From contig OY997588.1 of the NCBI GenBank assembly GCA_963921825.1, forward strand, positions 7,206,001-7,270,000: DNA of 64,000 bases, in the 5' to 3' direction. The notes beneath the pieces are model-generated. The model saw nothing but the letters and a program-made list of their open reading frames with translations. It was not told where the DNA came from and ran no database searches. The DNA is from Erodium maritimum (taxonomy: Eukaryota > Streptophyta > Magnoliopsida > Geraniales > Geraniaceae). How positions within the stretch are numbered: the first letter of the stretch is position 1; the number at the start of each line of letters is the position of its first letter. The position numbers and the translations under genes are program-made. Positions 30,168 to 41,021 of this stretch are shown here, piece by piece.

Positions 30168-32002
30168 ATGTCGTATCTCAGATTTTTTTTGATCATTGTT
30201 CATGGTTTCGCGACTCTGATTTCCCCTTCTCCTCAGCTGGTTATTCTGTGGGATGCTAGAAGGACCGAAGCAGATAGGGTAGCTGTTCTTACAGGTGAAG
30301 TCCCATTCTTAATCTTTCAATGTTTTTTTGATATTCAAGTAAATTTTCCATCGAAATCCCCACTGCTCTTGATTCTATGAAGAAATCGTTGTCTTTGTCT
30401 ATAATTTTCTCAAAAATTGCTTGTTCTGTGTTTGTTCAGTACAATATGGCCTGTTTTTTATTCTGATTTTCTTCTCTCTTCACTTCCTCTGTAATTGATC
30501 TTGTACTTACAGGTTCAAAGTTATGTTCTTTATGTTTCTGTGTTATTTGAGTTGCTTTTCTTGCTAATTTCACATACCAAGTCCCATTCTTTAAGTTTTT
30601 TTTTGCTTTTCTTTTGAAATTGTAACCATCTGTTTTTCAATGAATTTCATGCTCTTGCTTCTATAAGATATCTTTGTCTTTCTTTATAATTTTCGTAAAA
30701 ATTGCATTCTCTGTGATTGTTCAGTACATGTGCCCTATTTTTATTCTGATTTCTTCTCTCATCTTCCTCTGTAATTGAACCTGTACTTGTTCAAGTTATG
30801 TTCTTTATGTTTGTGTGCTATTTGACTTGCTTTTCTTGCTAATCCCATTCTTTCAGTTTTTTTTTTGAGTTTCGAAATCCCCACTGTTTTTCAAACTCTT
30901 GATTCTATCAAGATGTCCTATCCAATTGAATTGCTCGTATCTTTCTCTATAATGTTCTTTCAATTTGCCCATCTGAATTTTCAAATTCCAGAGCTCTGTT
31001 TTTCTCAAAAATTGCTTACTCTTTAATTGTGCAGTACAAATTGCTCATTTTAATTCTGTTTTTCTTCTATTTTATACTATAAAGTACCATTTTATCTGTG
31101 TGTTCCATCCTCCTGAAATAATCAACAAAATTTTTGAGATGGCCCATTTAGATTTTTTTTTTTCACTATGGTTATCATATTTCTCTAATATTGTGCTTTT
31201 CCCATTTTTCTCCTAACATCTAAAGGTAGCCTTTCCTTCTGTCATTTTTTCGTCAGATTTCATTCTGGATGGTGATCCAGACATGCTCGAGCATGTCCGA
31301 TCAACTGAAGGTGATGCCACGCTTTCATTTCAGGACGCCCTGCAGTTTGCTGCAGGCCGTGGGGAACAAGCTGTTTGCAGCCTGCTTATTGAGCGTATCA
31401 ATGCGGTTGTGAATAAAATGTCCCGTTTTGGTGAGTGGTTCGTTTAGTCTATAAATCATATTCATTTTAAAATCTGTTTTGTTGTCTTTATAGTCTCTCA
31501 TTCGTTTTAACAGGCGAGACCGCCCTTGTCATGGCCATCAAGGGGAGACACACTGGTACCACTTATTACCTCCATGCAAGGGGAGCTGACCCCAATGTTG
31601 GCCCCATTGACCAGCCTACAGCATTACACTATGCAATCCAATTCCAAGACGTAGAGTTGGTGCAATCTCTCTTAATTCGGCGCGCAAATGTAGAGTTGTT
31701 GATTCTTTCTATTCCCATATCCATTTAAATACTTGATTAAGTAAATTTTTGTTTTGTACTAGCCTTTTGTTGATTCGTAATTTCTTTCTTGTTATATTTT
31801 TGCCAGGCTTTTAAATATAATGATATATTTTCTTTTGTTCCACTTGGTGCAGGTGAGAAATATCGCTGGAGAAGAAGCAATGGTCAATATAATGTGGATG
31901 AAATGTAGATTTAGATTTACATCAAATTTGGCCTATGGCTTATTGTGTAAACATTGGAGTTTGTGCTCTTTTAGTGACTATCGTGGATATTTGGTGGCTT
32001 AG
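30168..32002 (+). CDS. Small ankyrin-repeat protein, four exons, 208 aa
   Basis: The model joins exons 30168-30294, 31257-31430, 31514-31689 and 31853-32002. All introns are GT-AG and phases agree, giving 209 codons to TAG. The sequence resembles the ankyrin part of plant ankyrin-TPR proteins. FILDGDPDMLEHV leads in. QDALQFAAGRGEQAVCSLLI, GETALVMAIKGRHTGTTYYL plus ARGADPN, and PTALHYAIQFQDVELVQSLL are three repeats. Ankyrin repeats bind proteins; the partner is unknown. Exon 4 encodes no repeat, so the protein is much shorter than full ankyrin-TPR relatives and may come from a truncated gene copy. An alternative reading through intron 3 adds only 13 residues (VELLILSIPISI). The start in exon 1 is the least certain part. 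A TATA-like TTTATAAATA lies at about 30017. Confidence 0.6.
30365..31080 (+). repeat. Tandem repeats within ankyrin gene intron 1
   Basis: A unit of about 250 bases occurs at 30365-30615 and 30650-30880, and partially at 30895-31080. Shared features include ATAATTTTC-AAAAATTGC, TGTTCAGTACA, TTCCTCTGTAATTGA, GTTATGTTCTTTATGTTT and TTGCTTTTCTTGCTAAT. The copies are T-rich and diverged by small indels. Confidence 0.7.
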
Positions 32003-33553
32003 TGAGAATGTTAGCGGTGTTTGAAAACTACAATTTTCCTAGGTCAGGATTATATTCTAATGTAAGCATTACATTGTACAAGGATTGTGTGTTCCAAGTC
32101 TGTGGTTTGACAGTCCCAAGTTTTCTTCTCTCTACTTTTAGTCAGGAATTATTTCTACTGTTTTAGGTTAGACTCATGAAGAATATGCCACAATTGTTCT
32201 CTGTTTGTATTAGTTATTTGGAACCTAGGAAAGTTAGATGAAATGATTTTGATTATATTGTGGATGGTTCCACCAAGAATGCTAGAGTGGAGTGTACTTA
32301 ATCTGGCTGTAGGAATTCATCAGCCTGTTGTTATTTGTTCTTTTAATTATCTAAACACAGGTACCCAGTTCCACCCTTGAATTTTTCTGTTGAAGGTGTA
32401 GCCTCAATATCGGTCGAGGTGCATAAATTTGTTGGCTCCCAGAGGAACAAGTTTGGTGCTGCACAGAAATCATGACATTAGAAAGGTAAGTTACAGGTTT
32501 TGGCTAAGTTACTGAAGACATTTTTTGAAAGAGCATTAAGTGTTGCATATTGTGACCATCTATTAGTTTGCTCAACACCAATCTAAATATGTGGCTCATC
32601 TTGTATACTTTGTTTCGATCATGCTTGGTGGGATTTTAATCATGTGTTTTTTGAAGCTTAAGGCAGCGTTGCTGATTACCGGGGGTAGATGTGTGTATGG
32701 AGGAGAATAACAGGTAGTGGCTCGATTATATTTGAACAGTGATAAAGATGCAAGGGCCCAGTCTCAATGACTTAAAAAACTCTATGTGCATCAATTACAT
32801 TGCTTACACATCATACTGTGATTACTTTTTGTTTCCCCTCACAAAATTAGTACAGCTTTTGCCTCCATTGTTTGGAAAATGAAGTGGTTTGTTGCAGATT
32901 TATAGACACGACAATACTTCTTTTGCCTGAAGAGCCACAAGCACATCATACATTGTGCTTACTATTTTTCAAAATCCATGTTGTGTAATGAAAGAAAATG
33001 GTCAAATAGTGAAGAAAATATTGTATGAAGTTAGTATGAACTATTGCCTTCCTTAAGCCTATGGGTGATTGGCATGAAACCACCATGTAAAAACCTTCGA
33101 ATCACTCCAATGGGAGTTTTATTCTTGTGCTGCTGTGAACAGCTTGTTATATACTTGTACATGATAGTCTGATATTTCTGTGGTATGTTTAATCTTATTT
33201 GATATTTAAGTTAAAATTTGACTGTTGAAATTTATTTTCACTATCTTAATGTTTTGTTCTACAGTAGAAAAAGGCTCAAAATTCAGGCTGATCCTGTTTG
33301 GGTGGATTTGAAATCCCCAAGTCAATATTTCTACGAATTTAGATGCGGGATAGTGACACTACAAGTTTCTTTCTATTTATTTTGTTTTGAAAAGGCAAGT
33401 AGTATTGATAATACCTCAAGAACCCGAGTCCAAGTCTCTTTCTACACCGATCACTTGTTGAGAGCTATCTTCCGTCGAGTCCAAGGACTAGAGGCTTGAA
33501 GGCTGGATCTATCTCACCTTCTATTCGGTAGTAAAACAGTACTCTCCGTTTCC
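32003..33553 (+). other. Downstream of ankyrin gene; possible spliced 3' UTR
   Basis: No protein domain is seen. A stretch at about 32360-32485 is less AT-rich and ends AGAAAG|GTAAGTTACAG, resembling an exon and donor. A 93-codon frame at 33218-33499 is unmatched. These may be remnants of further exons of an originally longer gene, or 3' UTR. Confidence 0.3.
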
Positions 33554-34760
33554 TTTTTTTTTTATCAACAAAATTTGGAATTTATAAACCAAGCTTTTTG
33601 AAGTAAAAGACTTGGCCAAGGAAAGAACCCTCAAGAAGCAACTTACAACCCCAGAGGCTAAAAAAACCCCAAACGATGCCTTAGGCAGCAAGAAACCATA
33701 CCTTGCATGTCGAGCAACACACTTAGCAACACACAACACACAACAACAAACACACTCCACACCTAAAACAGCCCAACAAAAAAGACCAGCTCAACACAAC
33801 CTAACCTCACCCCCTTCAAATACTTACCCAGCCAAAAAACCCTCACCTCAGAAGTAAACAATCCCGGACCCAACACAGTCCTCAGCTGCAAAAAAACAGA
33901 GGAAAAATAAAATAAAAACCCCCCAATCTAGCAAAGAACATACAAGTCCCACTACACAAAATGCACCAAACAACCCGGCAGATGACACCCCTCCCCAACA
34001 AACTCCAGAACCACTGAAGCATCAAGCCCGAACAACCAGATCAAACCCCCAGCACCCCCAGCACTGCAACAAGAATCCAAGAGCCAACCACAACCACACC
34101 AGCATCATCTCACCCCCAACTCACGAGACAAATAACCAAACACACCAAACCAGCCACACCTTTGAACTTTAAAACCACCACTATTCTTGAACCAACAAAC
34201 ACTTAGCCTTCTTCGATCTTACACACAACTAAGGCTCAGAAACCCAATCATTGAAAGAGAAATCTTTAAACCTATTGAACAAAACTCATTCTTGATTGTA
34301 GGAAGCACTCTGAATCTTTGCTAGAATAACTTCAGGAGCAAGCAACACATTATTGAAAACTGCATCGTTCCTAGCCAGCCAAATATACCATAGGGAGAAA
34401 GCAAGAATCGAGAACCATTGACTGCAATTCCTCCTATCATTCAAGCTTTCCCAAGAAATAGTTAATTCCCTGGATTGACAGAGGAAAAACTGCTGTAACT
34501 TTCCACTAGTTCAGGATAACAACCCACACTCCAGCAGCTCCCACAGATGGACAAGCCTGCCTTGAGGTTCAAGTAAATGGAAGGCTTTACTGACAGAAAA
34601 GCCTAAGTGGTCATGAATCCAAGTTAAATGATCGGGCAATCCCAAAATCACCCAAGCCTGAGATAAACCATTTTGGAATTTCCTAGCTTGACCTTTCTCC
34701 CACCCTCTAGGTCTCTTCCTAAGCTCCACACACCAACCATCAACCCCCAGAATTCTTTTA
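33554..34760 (-). mobile_element. LINE 3' fragment with zf-RVT-like region
   Basis: A T-run at 33554-33564 then ATCAACAAAA marks the A-tail of a minus-strand LINE. Near 34300-34420 the minus strand encodes AFSLWYIWLARNDAVFNNV, which is characteristic of the region after the reverse transcriptase (zf-RVT) in plant L1-type elements. Upstream frames are broken. The 5' part is missing and no target duplication could be matched. Confidence 0.65.
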
Positions 34761-34769
34761 CCCTGCTGA

Positions 34770-35058
34770 CGCTATGAGAATTAACCCTCAGAATGGCACG
34801 ACACGCGTATCGGTCGTCAAATAGTATTTGGGGTTTAAGTCCGAGATATCGTACCCAAGAGAGCAATTAAACAAACACTTTAGTTAATTAACTCGATGGT
34901 CAAGCTATTCCTATAATGGTCTTTGATTTTGTTTTAGAAAATAATAAGTTCATGCAAGTAATTAGGATATATGAATGATCCGAAAACAGAGCACAAAATC
35001 ACAGCGAGATTGTAAATCAGAGATAAAAAGTGATCAACTATCGAAGGAGTTTAAGGGC
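34770..35058. repeat. Probable LTR fragment of another retroelement
   Basis: GGTTTAAGTCCGAGATATCG followed by TACCCAAGAGAGCAATT has the look of a leader or LTR segment common in plant retroelements. It abuts the truncated 3' part of the gypsy element at 35059. No ends are defined. Confidence 0.3.
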
Positions 35059-36247
35059 TTATTCACGAGCAGACAAACTTCGATCAACTACATCCACTGT
35101 CGAAGAACCAGTGAGATAAGGCAAGTGGGTCGGGGGAGGTTGGCCATAGAGAGCTTCATAAGGTGACATTTGGATGGCCGAGTGGAAAGACGTATTGTAC
35201 CAATATTCTGCCATTGGTAACCATTTCGACCAGGATTGAGGACTGTCTGAGCACATACAACGAAGGTATGTTTCTAGAGAACGATTCACAACCTCCGTTT
35301 GGCCGTCAGTTTGAGGGTGATAGGAGGAGGACATCTTTTGTGTGATGTGCTGGAGACAACATAGCTCGCGCCAGAAAGAGGAAACAAAAACTGTCTCGGT
35401 CGCTCACAATTGAAGCTGGCATGCGTGGAGGCGAAACATCGTGTCGAGGAAAGATTATGCGACTGTCACAGTTGTAAATGGGTGTTTCAGTGGGACAAAA
35501 TGGGCTGATTTTGAAAGTCGATCAACTATCACCATTATGGCCTCAAAGCCATGTGATTTCGAGAGACCCTCAACGAAATCCATGGAAATATCCGACCAGA
35601 CACGATGGGGAATGTCCAGGGGATGGAATAAGCCAGGAGAAGCAGCCAAATCAGGCTTGCTAGCTTGACAGATAGCACAAGAGGATATCAGTTTGGCAAC
35701 GTCCTTCTTGAGCCTCTTCAAGTAGAATTGGGAAGCCAATCGTTTATAAGTGGCATGAACTCCAGAATGACCACCCATAGCACTGGCATGGAAATGAGTA
35801 ATGATATCAGCTCGAAGAGTACTATCGTGACCTACCATGAGCTTCCCTTTACGGAAGAGTTGATTGTGTTGCCAAGCATAGTGACTGACTGTAGAAGGAT
35901 CCTACTGCAATCTCAGAATCAAGGCCTGAAGCTTGGGATCCTCATACTATGAAAGGCGAATCCGGTCCAAAAGATCAGAAGAAATGACAAATATCGCAAG
36001 GACAAAGACATTTGAAGGCACATCTGAATGTAAGGGCTCAATGTCATACCTGCGAGAGAGAGCATCAGCCACCACATTGGAAGATCCTTTTCGAAATTGA
36101 ATTTCGAAGTCATATCCCATCATCTTAATTACCCATTTCAGTTGCGCCGGAGTCGATGTGCGTTGGTCAAGAAGGAATTGGAGGCTCTAGTGATCTGTTT
36201 TTATAACGAAATGTCTGCCCATTAGGTAGGAACTCCAATGCTTGGTC
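35059..36247 (-). pseudogene. Ty3/gypsy RNase H-integrase part (3' half, truncated)
   Basis: This is the continuation of the gypsy element interrupted by the copia insertion. It starts in RNase H (KHWSSYLMGRHFVIKTDHQS in broken frame near 36235-36180). Integrase at 35838-35455 shows the zinc-binding HFHASAMGGHSG and CAICQ, then WSDISMDFVEGL and IMVIVDRLSKSAHF. The late core at 35334-35059 has SSYHPQTDGQTEVVNRSLE and WLPMAEYWYNTSFHS, with its Asp/Glu residues. Stops and shifts separate the parts. The C-terminal end and the 3' LTR are missing; an unrelated LTR-like sequence begins near 35058. Confidence 0.85.
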
Positions 36248-36252
36248 GCAAG

Positions 36253-36404
36253 TGAAAGGAATTGGTATTCAATCGTGTATCTCTTCATTCCTTTATCATG
36301 TATATATATACAAGTGTCCTATTTCAAATACAATGATATGATAAGATCTGTCTTTATCTAGCATATTTGAATGATATATTTGAAATACATCAGATATGCT
36401 AACA
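36253..36404 (-). repeat. Copia 3' LTR
   Basis: 152 bp, 2 mismatches to the 5' LTR. The last codons and TAG stop of gag-pol (36399-36404) lie inside this LTR. Confidence 0.95.
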
Positions 36405-39400
36405 CACCCCCGTAGTTGGAGCGGGAGGATCACGGACGTTCAAACTATCACGAAAATCAACGAACAGAACGTGAGGCAATCCTTTGGTAAATATGTCTGC
36501 AATCTGAGAGCGAGTAGGAACATGAAGGACACGAATATGACCACAAGCAACCTTTTCCCGAACAAAATGAATATCAAGCTCAATGTGCTTGGTACGCTGA
36601 TGTTGAACAGGATTTCCTGCGAGGTATATGGCGCTGATATTGTCACAATATACTAGAGTGGCTCGAGATAATGGACAATGAAGTTCTAATAGAAGATTGC
36701 GAACCCAGCAGGATTCAGACACCACCTGAGCAACACCACGATATTCTGCCTCAGTGCTGGAACGCGAGATTGTAGGTTTTCGTTTAGAGGACCAGGAGAT
36801 GAGATTGTCCCCGAGAAACACGTAATAACCAGATGTGGATCTACGAGTATCAGGACAACCTGCCCAATCTGCATCAGTGTAGGCAATAAGATTCAACGGG
36901 GAAAAGGCATATAAGTGAAGACCAAGATGCAAGGACCCTTGAATATAGCGAATGATACGCTTAAGAGCCCCCATGTGACCAGTACGAGGATCGTGCATAT
37001 GAAGGCACACCTGCTGAACAGCGTACGCAATGTCGGGACGAGTAAAGGTAAGATATTGCAAGGCCCCTGCAAGACTCCGATACAGCGACGAATCAGAGAA
37101 CGATTCACCAACTGAAGCACTCATCTTCCCTTTCGAATCAACTGGGGTGGACGACGGAGAACATGAATCCATACCAGCTCGATGAATGATTTCTTCAGCA
37201 TACTTCCGTTGAGACAAAAATAGACCACCTTTATGACGAGTGACCGCGATGCCCAGAAAGTAAGACAGAGGACCGAGATTCTTCATGGAAAACTCGGAGG
37301 CTATACGCTCCATAATTGACAGACGAAGCGAGTCACTTGATGTGGTAAGAATAATGTCGTCAACATAAAGAAGAAGAAATGCTGTATCAGTACCATTGCG
37401 ATAAATGAAGAGCGAGTGATCGGATTGACTATGAGAGAACCCGATGGTAGCCACATAATCAGTGAACCGTTGATACCATGCTCGAGGAGCCTGTTTGAGG
37501 CCATAAAGAGATCGCCGGAGGAGACAAACATGATCTGGATGTGTGGCGCTACGAAAACCCTGTGGTTGATGCATATAGACAGTCTCGGAGAGATTACCAT
37601 GCAGAAACGCATTTTTCACATCCAACTGGTGAATGGGCCATGATCTAGAGAGGGCAATGCTGAGAACAGTCCGTATAGTTGCCGGTTTAACCACTGGGCT
37701 AAATGTCTCAGTGCAATCCACGCCAACTTGTTGAGAGCTTCCGTCACCTACAAGACGAGCTTTATAGCGCTCAAAAGAACCGTCAGAACGAACTTTATGA
37801 CGAAAAATATTAGCAGTACGAGGACGAGGTACGAGCTCCCATGTGTTATTTTTAATCAAAGCTTCATACTCGTCACGCATGGCAAGGCGCCAGTGTGGGT
37901 CAAGGAGTGCATCTTTCGCGGATTTGGGGATAGGGGATGGAGAGGCGGAAGCTGCGAGATTAAACAATGTGCGAGGTTTCACGATTCCTGATCGGGACCG
38001 AGTCTGCATTGGATGAGCAGGCGGTGGAGGTGGAGTAGCCACATCAAATGAGGGTCTAGTGGAAGGCGGGGTGACGGATGTTCGACAGGTAGTCGGAGGT
38101 GAGGGAGGGCTGGGTGGTAGTGTACTGGGACTAGGTGATGTGGAAGTGTCAGGTGAAAATAAAGGAGTGGTTAGGTCCAAAAAATCATAGTCACTATGCG
38201 AAAAACTGGAAGTGGTAAAAGGAAATACCGTTTCGTCAAAGATAACATGTCGTGCCACGATGATGCGTTTGGTCGTCGGGTCAAAGCAGAGATATCCTCG
38301 ATGCTGAGATGGATAACCCAAGAAGATACATGGAGTAGACCGAGCCTGGAGCTTGTTAATTGAAACTGCGGGAAGAAGCGGATAACAAGCACAACCAAAT
38401 ATGCGCAGATGATCATAAGACGGTATACGAGAGAATAAGTAGTGAGTAGGAGTAACGAAATTGAGAGATTTGCAAGGAAGAATATTATGCAGATATGTGG
38501 ACATAGATAAAGCGAAGTGCCAAAAATTAGGAGGAACAAATGAGTGGATCAGAAGGGTACGAACTATATTGTTGATCGTACGGAACATACGTTCTGCGCT
38601 CCCATTTTGAGGAGATAGGTATGGACAAGAAAAACGAAAGAGCATGCCGGAGTCAGTGCAGTACTTATGAAGCGGTCCATTGTCAAATTCCTTCCCGTTG
38701 TCACATTGAAACGCCTTAATCGAGACACCAAACTGGGTACGAACATAAGAATGGAATGATACGAATGTAGATAAAACCTGAGATTTAGAGTGTAAAGGAA
38801 ACGTCCATACAAAATTCGTAAAATCATCAACCAATAAGAGATAAAAGCGATGACCAGCAGAACTTAAAACAAGCGATGTCCATAAGTCCCCATGAACAAT
38901 GTCAAAAGGTGCAGAAGTATAATTACGAGATAAATGAAATGGCAATTTAATGTTTTTGCCTAAAGCACAAGAGTGGCAAAAAAAACTAGAGTTCGAACCA
39001 CAAATAACAAGATTATTGCGTCGGAGGGCGTCAAAAACCGGAGCACCTGGATGTCCCAATCGCGAATGCCAGACCGACGGAGACAAAGACAGAAATGATG
39101 ATGCAGCATTCTGAGAAGAGGAAGATAACGAAGAGACAGGGTATAGATCTCCCGTACTATCACATCTCAGCAAAACCTTGCCCGTCTGAAAATCCTTCAC
39201 AGAGAAACCAAAACGATCAAATTCGACAGAAGCATTATTATTCGTGACGAAACGGCGAACAGAAACTAGGTTTTTAATGATATGAGGGGCATGGATAACA
39301 TTAGTCAAGGCCAAAGACGGATGATTAGGGGTTAAAGATGCACTACCATAACCCAAAATAGGAATGCGATGACCATTCCCGACCACAACATGACGATTTG

Positions 39401-40634
39401 AACTTGAATTAAAATAAGAACCGAGACTACCTGAGTCAAAGGTCATATCAGAGGTCGCACCTGAGTCCATGTACCATTGGTTTGGTGGATTTAATGTCAT
39501 TGAGTTGAACGCGGCATCTATATTAGTCGGAGCAAAAGACTCATTTCCGTGAACAGAGGAAGCATTCCTTGATACAGGCCCGTGACTAATAAATGACTGA
39601 GATGAAGAGGGACTACGTCCATTGGGAAAAGACCCGAGTATACTTTGCTGCTGGACATTCTGCTGCTGCTGCTGAGGAGTGGGCTGGACTGGGCCAGTCC
39701 AGTGCTGTCGGGCCTGACCAAGCCAGAGTGCCTGCGTGGGGTATGGGCAAGGCCCAGGTTGCCAATAAGTGAGTCTAGGCCCGTACAGAAGCCCAAAAGG
39801 ATTTGATGAAGAAGGCGGGCCGTATAGTTGCTGCCCTGTTTGCAGACGCGTCTGCGATGAAGTCTCGCCTCCACGCTGCTGATGGTGATGCGATCGTGAA
39901 GGGGCAACAGATTTATTCCGGCCACGAGACGCACGATCAGGACGCCGACTCCGCTGGAAACGACCGAAGTGGGAACCAGAATCTCCATCATTGTCAGGTG
40001 CCTGAGAAACAAGAGCTGCTGGTGTGCCTGCAAGGGAAGATTGTTTTTGCTTCCTAGTTTCTTCAAGCAATAATTGAGACCTGGCTTCATGAAAAAGAGG
40101 CAACGGGTCACGCTGTTGAATAAGGGCAGCGACGTGATCATAAGCCTCTGTCAATCCGGTGACCAATTGCACAACCAGACGACTATTTGAAATCGGTGCA
40201 CCCATATTGGCAAGCTGATCTGCCACTGATTTCAGTTCCTGACAATAAGGAGTTATACCAGCAAAAGAATCCAAACGAATATTGGATAAATGATTCTCGA
40301 GATGAACAACTCGAGTATGTCGATTATCCTGAAAAATGCTCCGTAGAGCCGACCAAGCCCGGGCTGCTGTAGAGTCGGGTTCAATGATCGTTTGAAGAAG
40401 ATCATGTGATATAGTGCCATAAATCCATTGTAGGACAGTGGCATCGACACGAGACCACAAATCAGTGTTAGGAGTAGTGGAAAAGGATAACACCTGAGAC
40501 GATGCCGAGGAGGCCGATTGTGTTGTGGCACTTGTGTCACCAGCCGCAACAGTATTAGTGCCCCCAGCAGCTACAATGGTGGCATTAGCAGCAGCCGGTG
40601 TCGAGGACGTCTCGTCCGAAGTCACAGGTTCCAT
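36399..40634 (-). CDS. Copia gag-pol polyprotein, 1411 aa, intact
   Basis: The single frame encodes the parts for copia retrotransposition in order. Gag (UBN2-type) fills about residues 1-250 and is followed by a Gln/Pro-rich linker; no CCHC zinc knuckle is seen. The aspartic protease has WYMDSGATSDM with Asp390. Next come the GAG-pre-integrase (WHSRLGHPG) and integrase (HGDLWTS, LLLVDDFTNF at about 600-607, QCDNGKEF, NGSAERMF). Reverse transcriptase has QLDVKNAFLHGNL and YVDD at 1090-1093. RNase H has AYTDADWAGCPDTRRSTSG and SSTEAEYR. No stop or frameshift is seen, so it may be active. The ATG at 40634 lies 228 bases from the 5' LTR. The stop codon lies in the 3' LTR. Confidence 0.97.
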   Translation of the reverse strand: MEPVTSDETSSTPAAANATIVAAGGTNTVAAGDTSATTQSASSASSQVLSFSTTPNTDLWSRVDATVLQWIYGTISHDLLQTIIEPDSTAARAWSALRSIFQDNRHTRVVHLENHLSNIRLDSFAGITPYCQELKSVADQLANMGAPISNSRLVVQLVTGLTEAYDHVAALIQQRDPLPLFHEARSQLLLEETRKQKQSSLAGTPAALVSQAPDNDGDSGSHFGRFQRSRRPDRASRGRNKSVAPSRSHHHQQRGGETSSQTRLQTGQQLYGPPSSSNPFGLLYGPRLTYWQPGPCPYPTQALWLGQARQHWTGPVQPTPQQQQQNVQQQSILGSFPNGRSPSSSQSFISHGPVSRNASSVHGNESFAPTNIDAAFNSMTLNPPNQWYMDSGATSDMTFDSGSLGSYFNSSSNRHVVVGNGHRIPILGYGSASLTPNHPSLALTNVIHAPHIIKNLVSVRRFVTNNNASVEFDRFGFSVKDFQTGKVLLRCDSTGDLYPVSSLSSSSQNAASSFLSLSPSVWHSRLGHPGAPVFDALRRNNLVICGSNSSFFCHSCALGKNIKLPFHLSRNYTSAPFDIVHGDLWTSLVLSSAGHRFYLLLVDDFTNFVWTFPLHSKSQVLSTFVSFHSYVRTQFGVSIKAFQCDNGKEFDNGPLHKYCTDSGMLFRFSCPYLSPQNGSAERMFRTINNIVRTLLIHSFVPPNFWHFALSMSTYLHNILPCKSLNFVTPTHYLFSRIPSYDHLRIFGCACYPLLPAVSINKLQARSTPCIFLGYPSQHRGYLCFDPTTKRIIVARHVIFDETVFPFTTSSFSHSDYDFLDLTTPLFSPDTSTSPSPSTLPPSPPSPPTTCRTSVTPPSTRPSFDVATPPPPPAHPMQTRSRSGIVKPRTLFNLAASASPSPIPKSAKDALLDPHWRLAMRDEYEALIKNNTWELVPRPRTANIFRHKVRSDGSFERYKARLVGDGSSQQVGVDCTETFSPVVKPATIRTVLSIALSRSWPIHQLDVKNAFLHGNLSETVYMHQPQGFRSATHPDHVCLLRRSLYGLKQAPRAWYQRFTDYVATIGFSHSQSDHSLFIYRNGTDTAFLLLYVDDIILTTSSDSLRLSIMERIASEFSMKNLGPLSYFLGIAVTRHKGGLFLSQRKYAEEIIHRAGMDSCSPSSTPVDSKGKMSASVGESFSDSSLYRSLAGALQYLTFTRPDIAYAVQQVCLHMHDPRTGHMGALKRIIRYIQGSLHLGLHLYAFSPLNLIAYTDADWAGCPDTRRSTSGYYVFLGDNLISWSSKRKPTISRSSTEAEYRGVAQVVSESCWVRNLLLELHCPLSRATLVYCDNISAIYLAGNPVQHQRTKHIELDIHFVREKVACGHIRVLHVPTRSQIADIFTKGLPHVLFVDFRDSLNVRDPPAPTTGVC

Positions 40635-40862
40635 AATTTCAGGGAGAATGTGATGTGTGACCTGAAAAACCCGACAATGAATCTTGAAAAGTTCTGCCCA
40701 AGAGGATTAGTGTTGCTTCTCCATGTCTAGCACAATTGGAATGGCAAGACGAATATTAGTGACAGTAAGCGCAAGATGAGATGCCATGTTGGGATGAAAT
40801 GGCCTGCAGGGTAAGAGAGGAAAAAAAATTGGCAGAATAGGATCAATTCTGCTCTGATACCA

Positions 40863-41014
40863 TGAAAGGAATTGGTATTCAATCGTGTATCTCTTCATTC
40901 CTTTATCATGTATATATATACAAGTGTCCTATTTCAAATACAATGCTATGATAAGATCTATCTTTATCTAGCATATTTGAATGATATATTTGAAATACAT
41001 CAGATATGCTAACA
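40863..41014 (-). repeat. Copia 5' LTR
   Basis: 152 bp, ending CTTTCA next to the tRNA-Met primer-binding site. AT-rich, with TATATATATACA near 40913-40924 that could act as the TATA region. Confidence 0.95.
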
Positions 41015-41021
41015 GCAAGAA

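Larger units (their letters stand above)
36253..41014 (-). mobile_element. Complete Ty1/copia retrotransposon, 4.76 kb
   Basis: LTRs of 152 bp (36253-36404 and 40863-41014) start TGTTAGCATATC and end CTTTCA on the minus strand. They differ at two positions, so the insertion is recent. The 5-bp target duplication GCAAG is perfect at 36248-36252 and 41015-41019. The primer-binding site TGGTATCAGAGC abuts the 5' LTR (40851-40862). A purine tract CTACGGGGGTG precedes the 3' LTR (36405-36415). One uninterrupted gag-pol frame lies inside. It sits within a gypsy element, between its reverse transcriptase/RNase H start and the rest of RNase H. Confidence 0.97.

Noticed and set aside
39518..40141. 207-codon minus-strand frame
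   Set aside because: Out-of-frame shadow inside the intact copia gag-pol gene.
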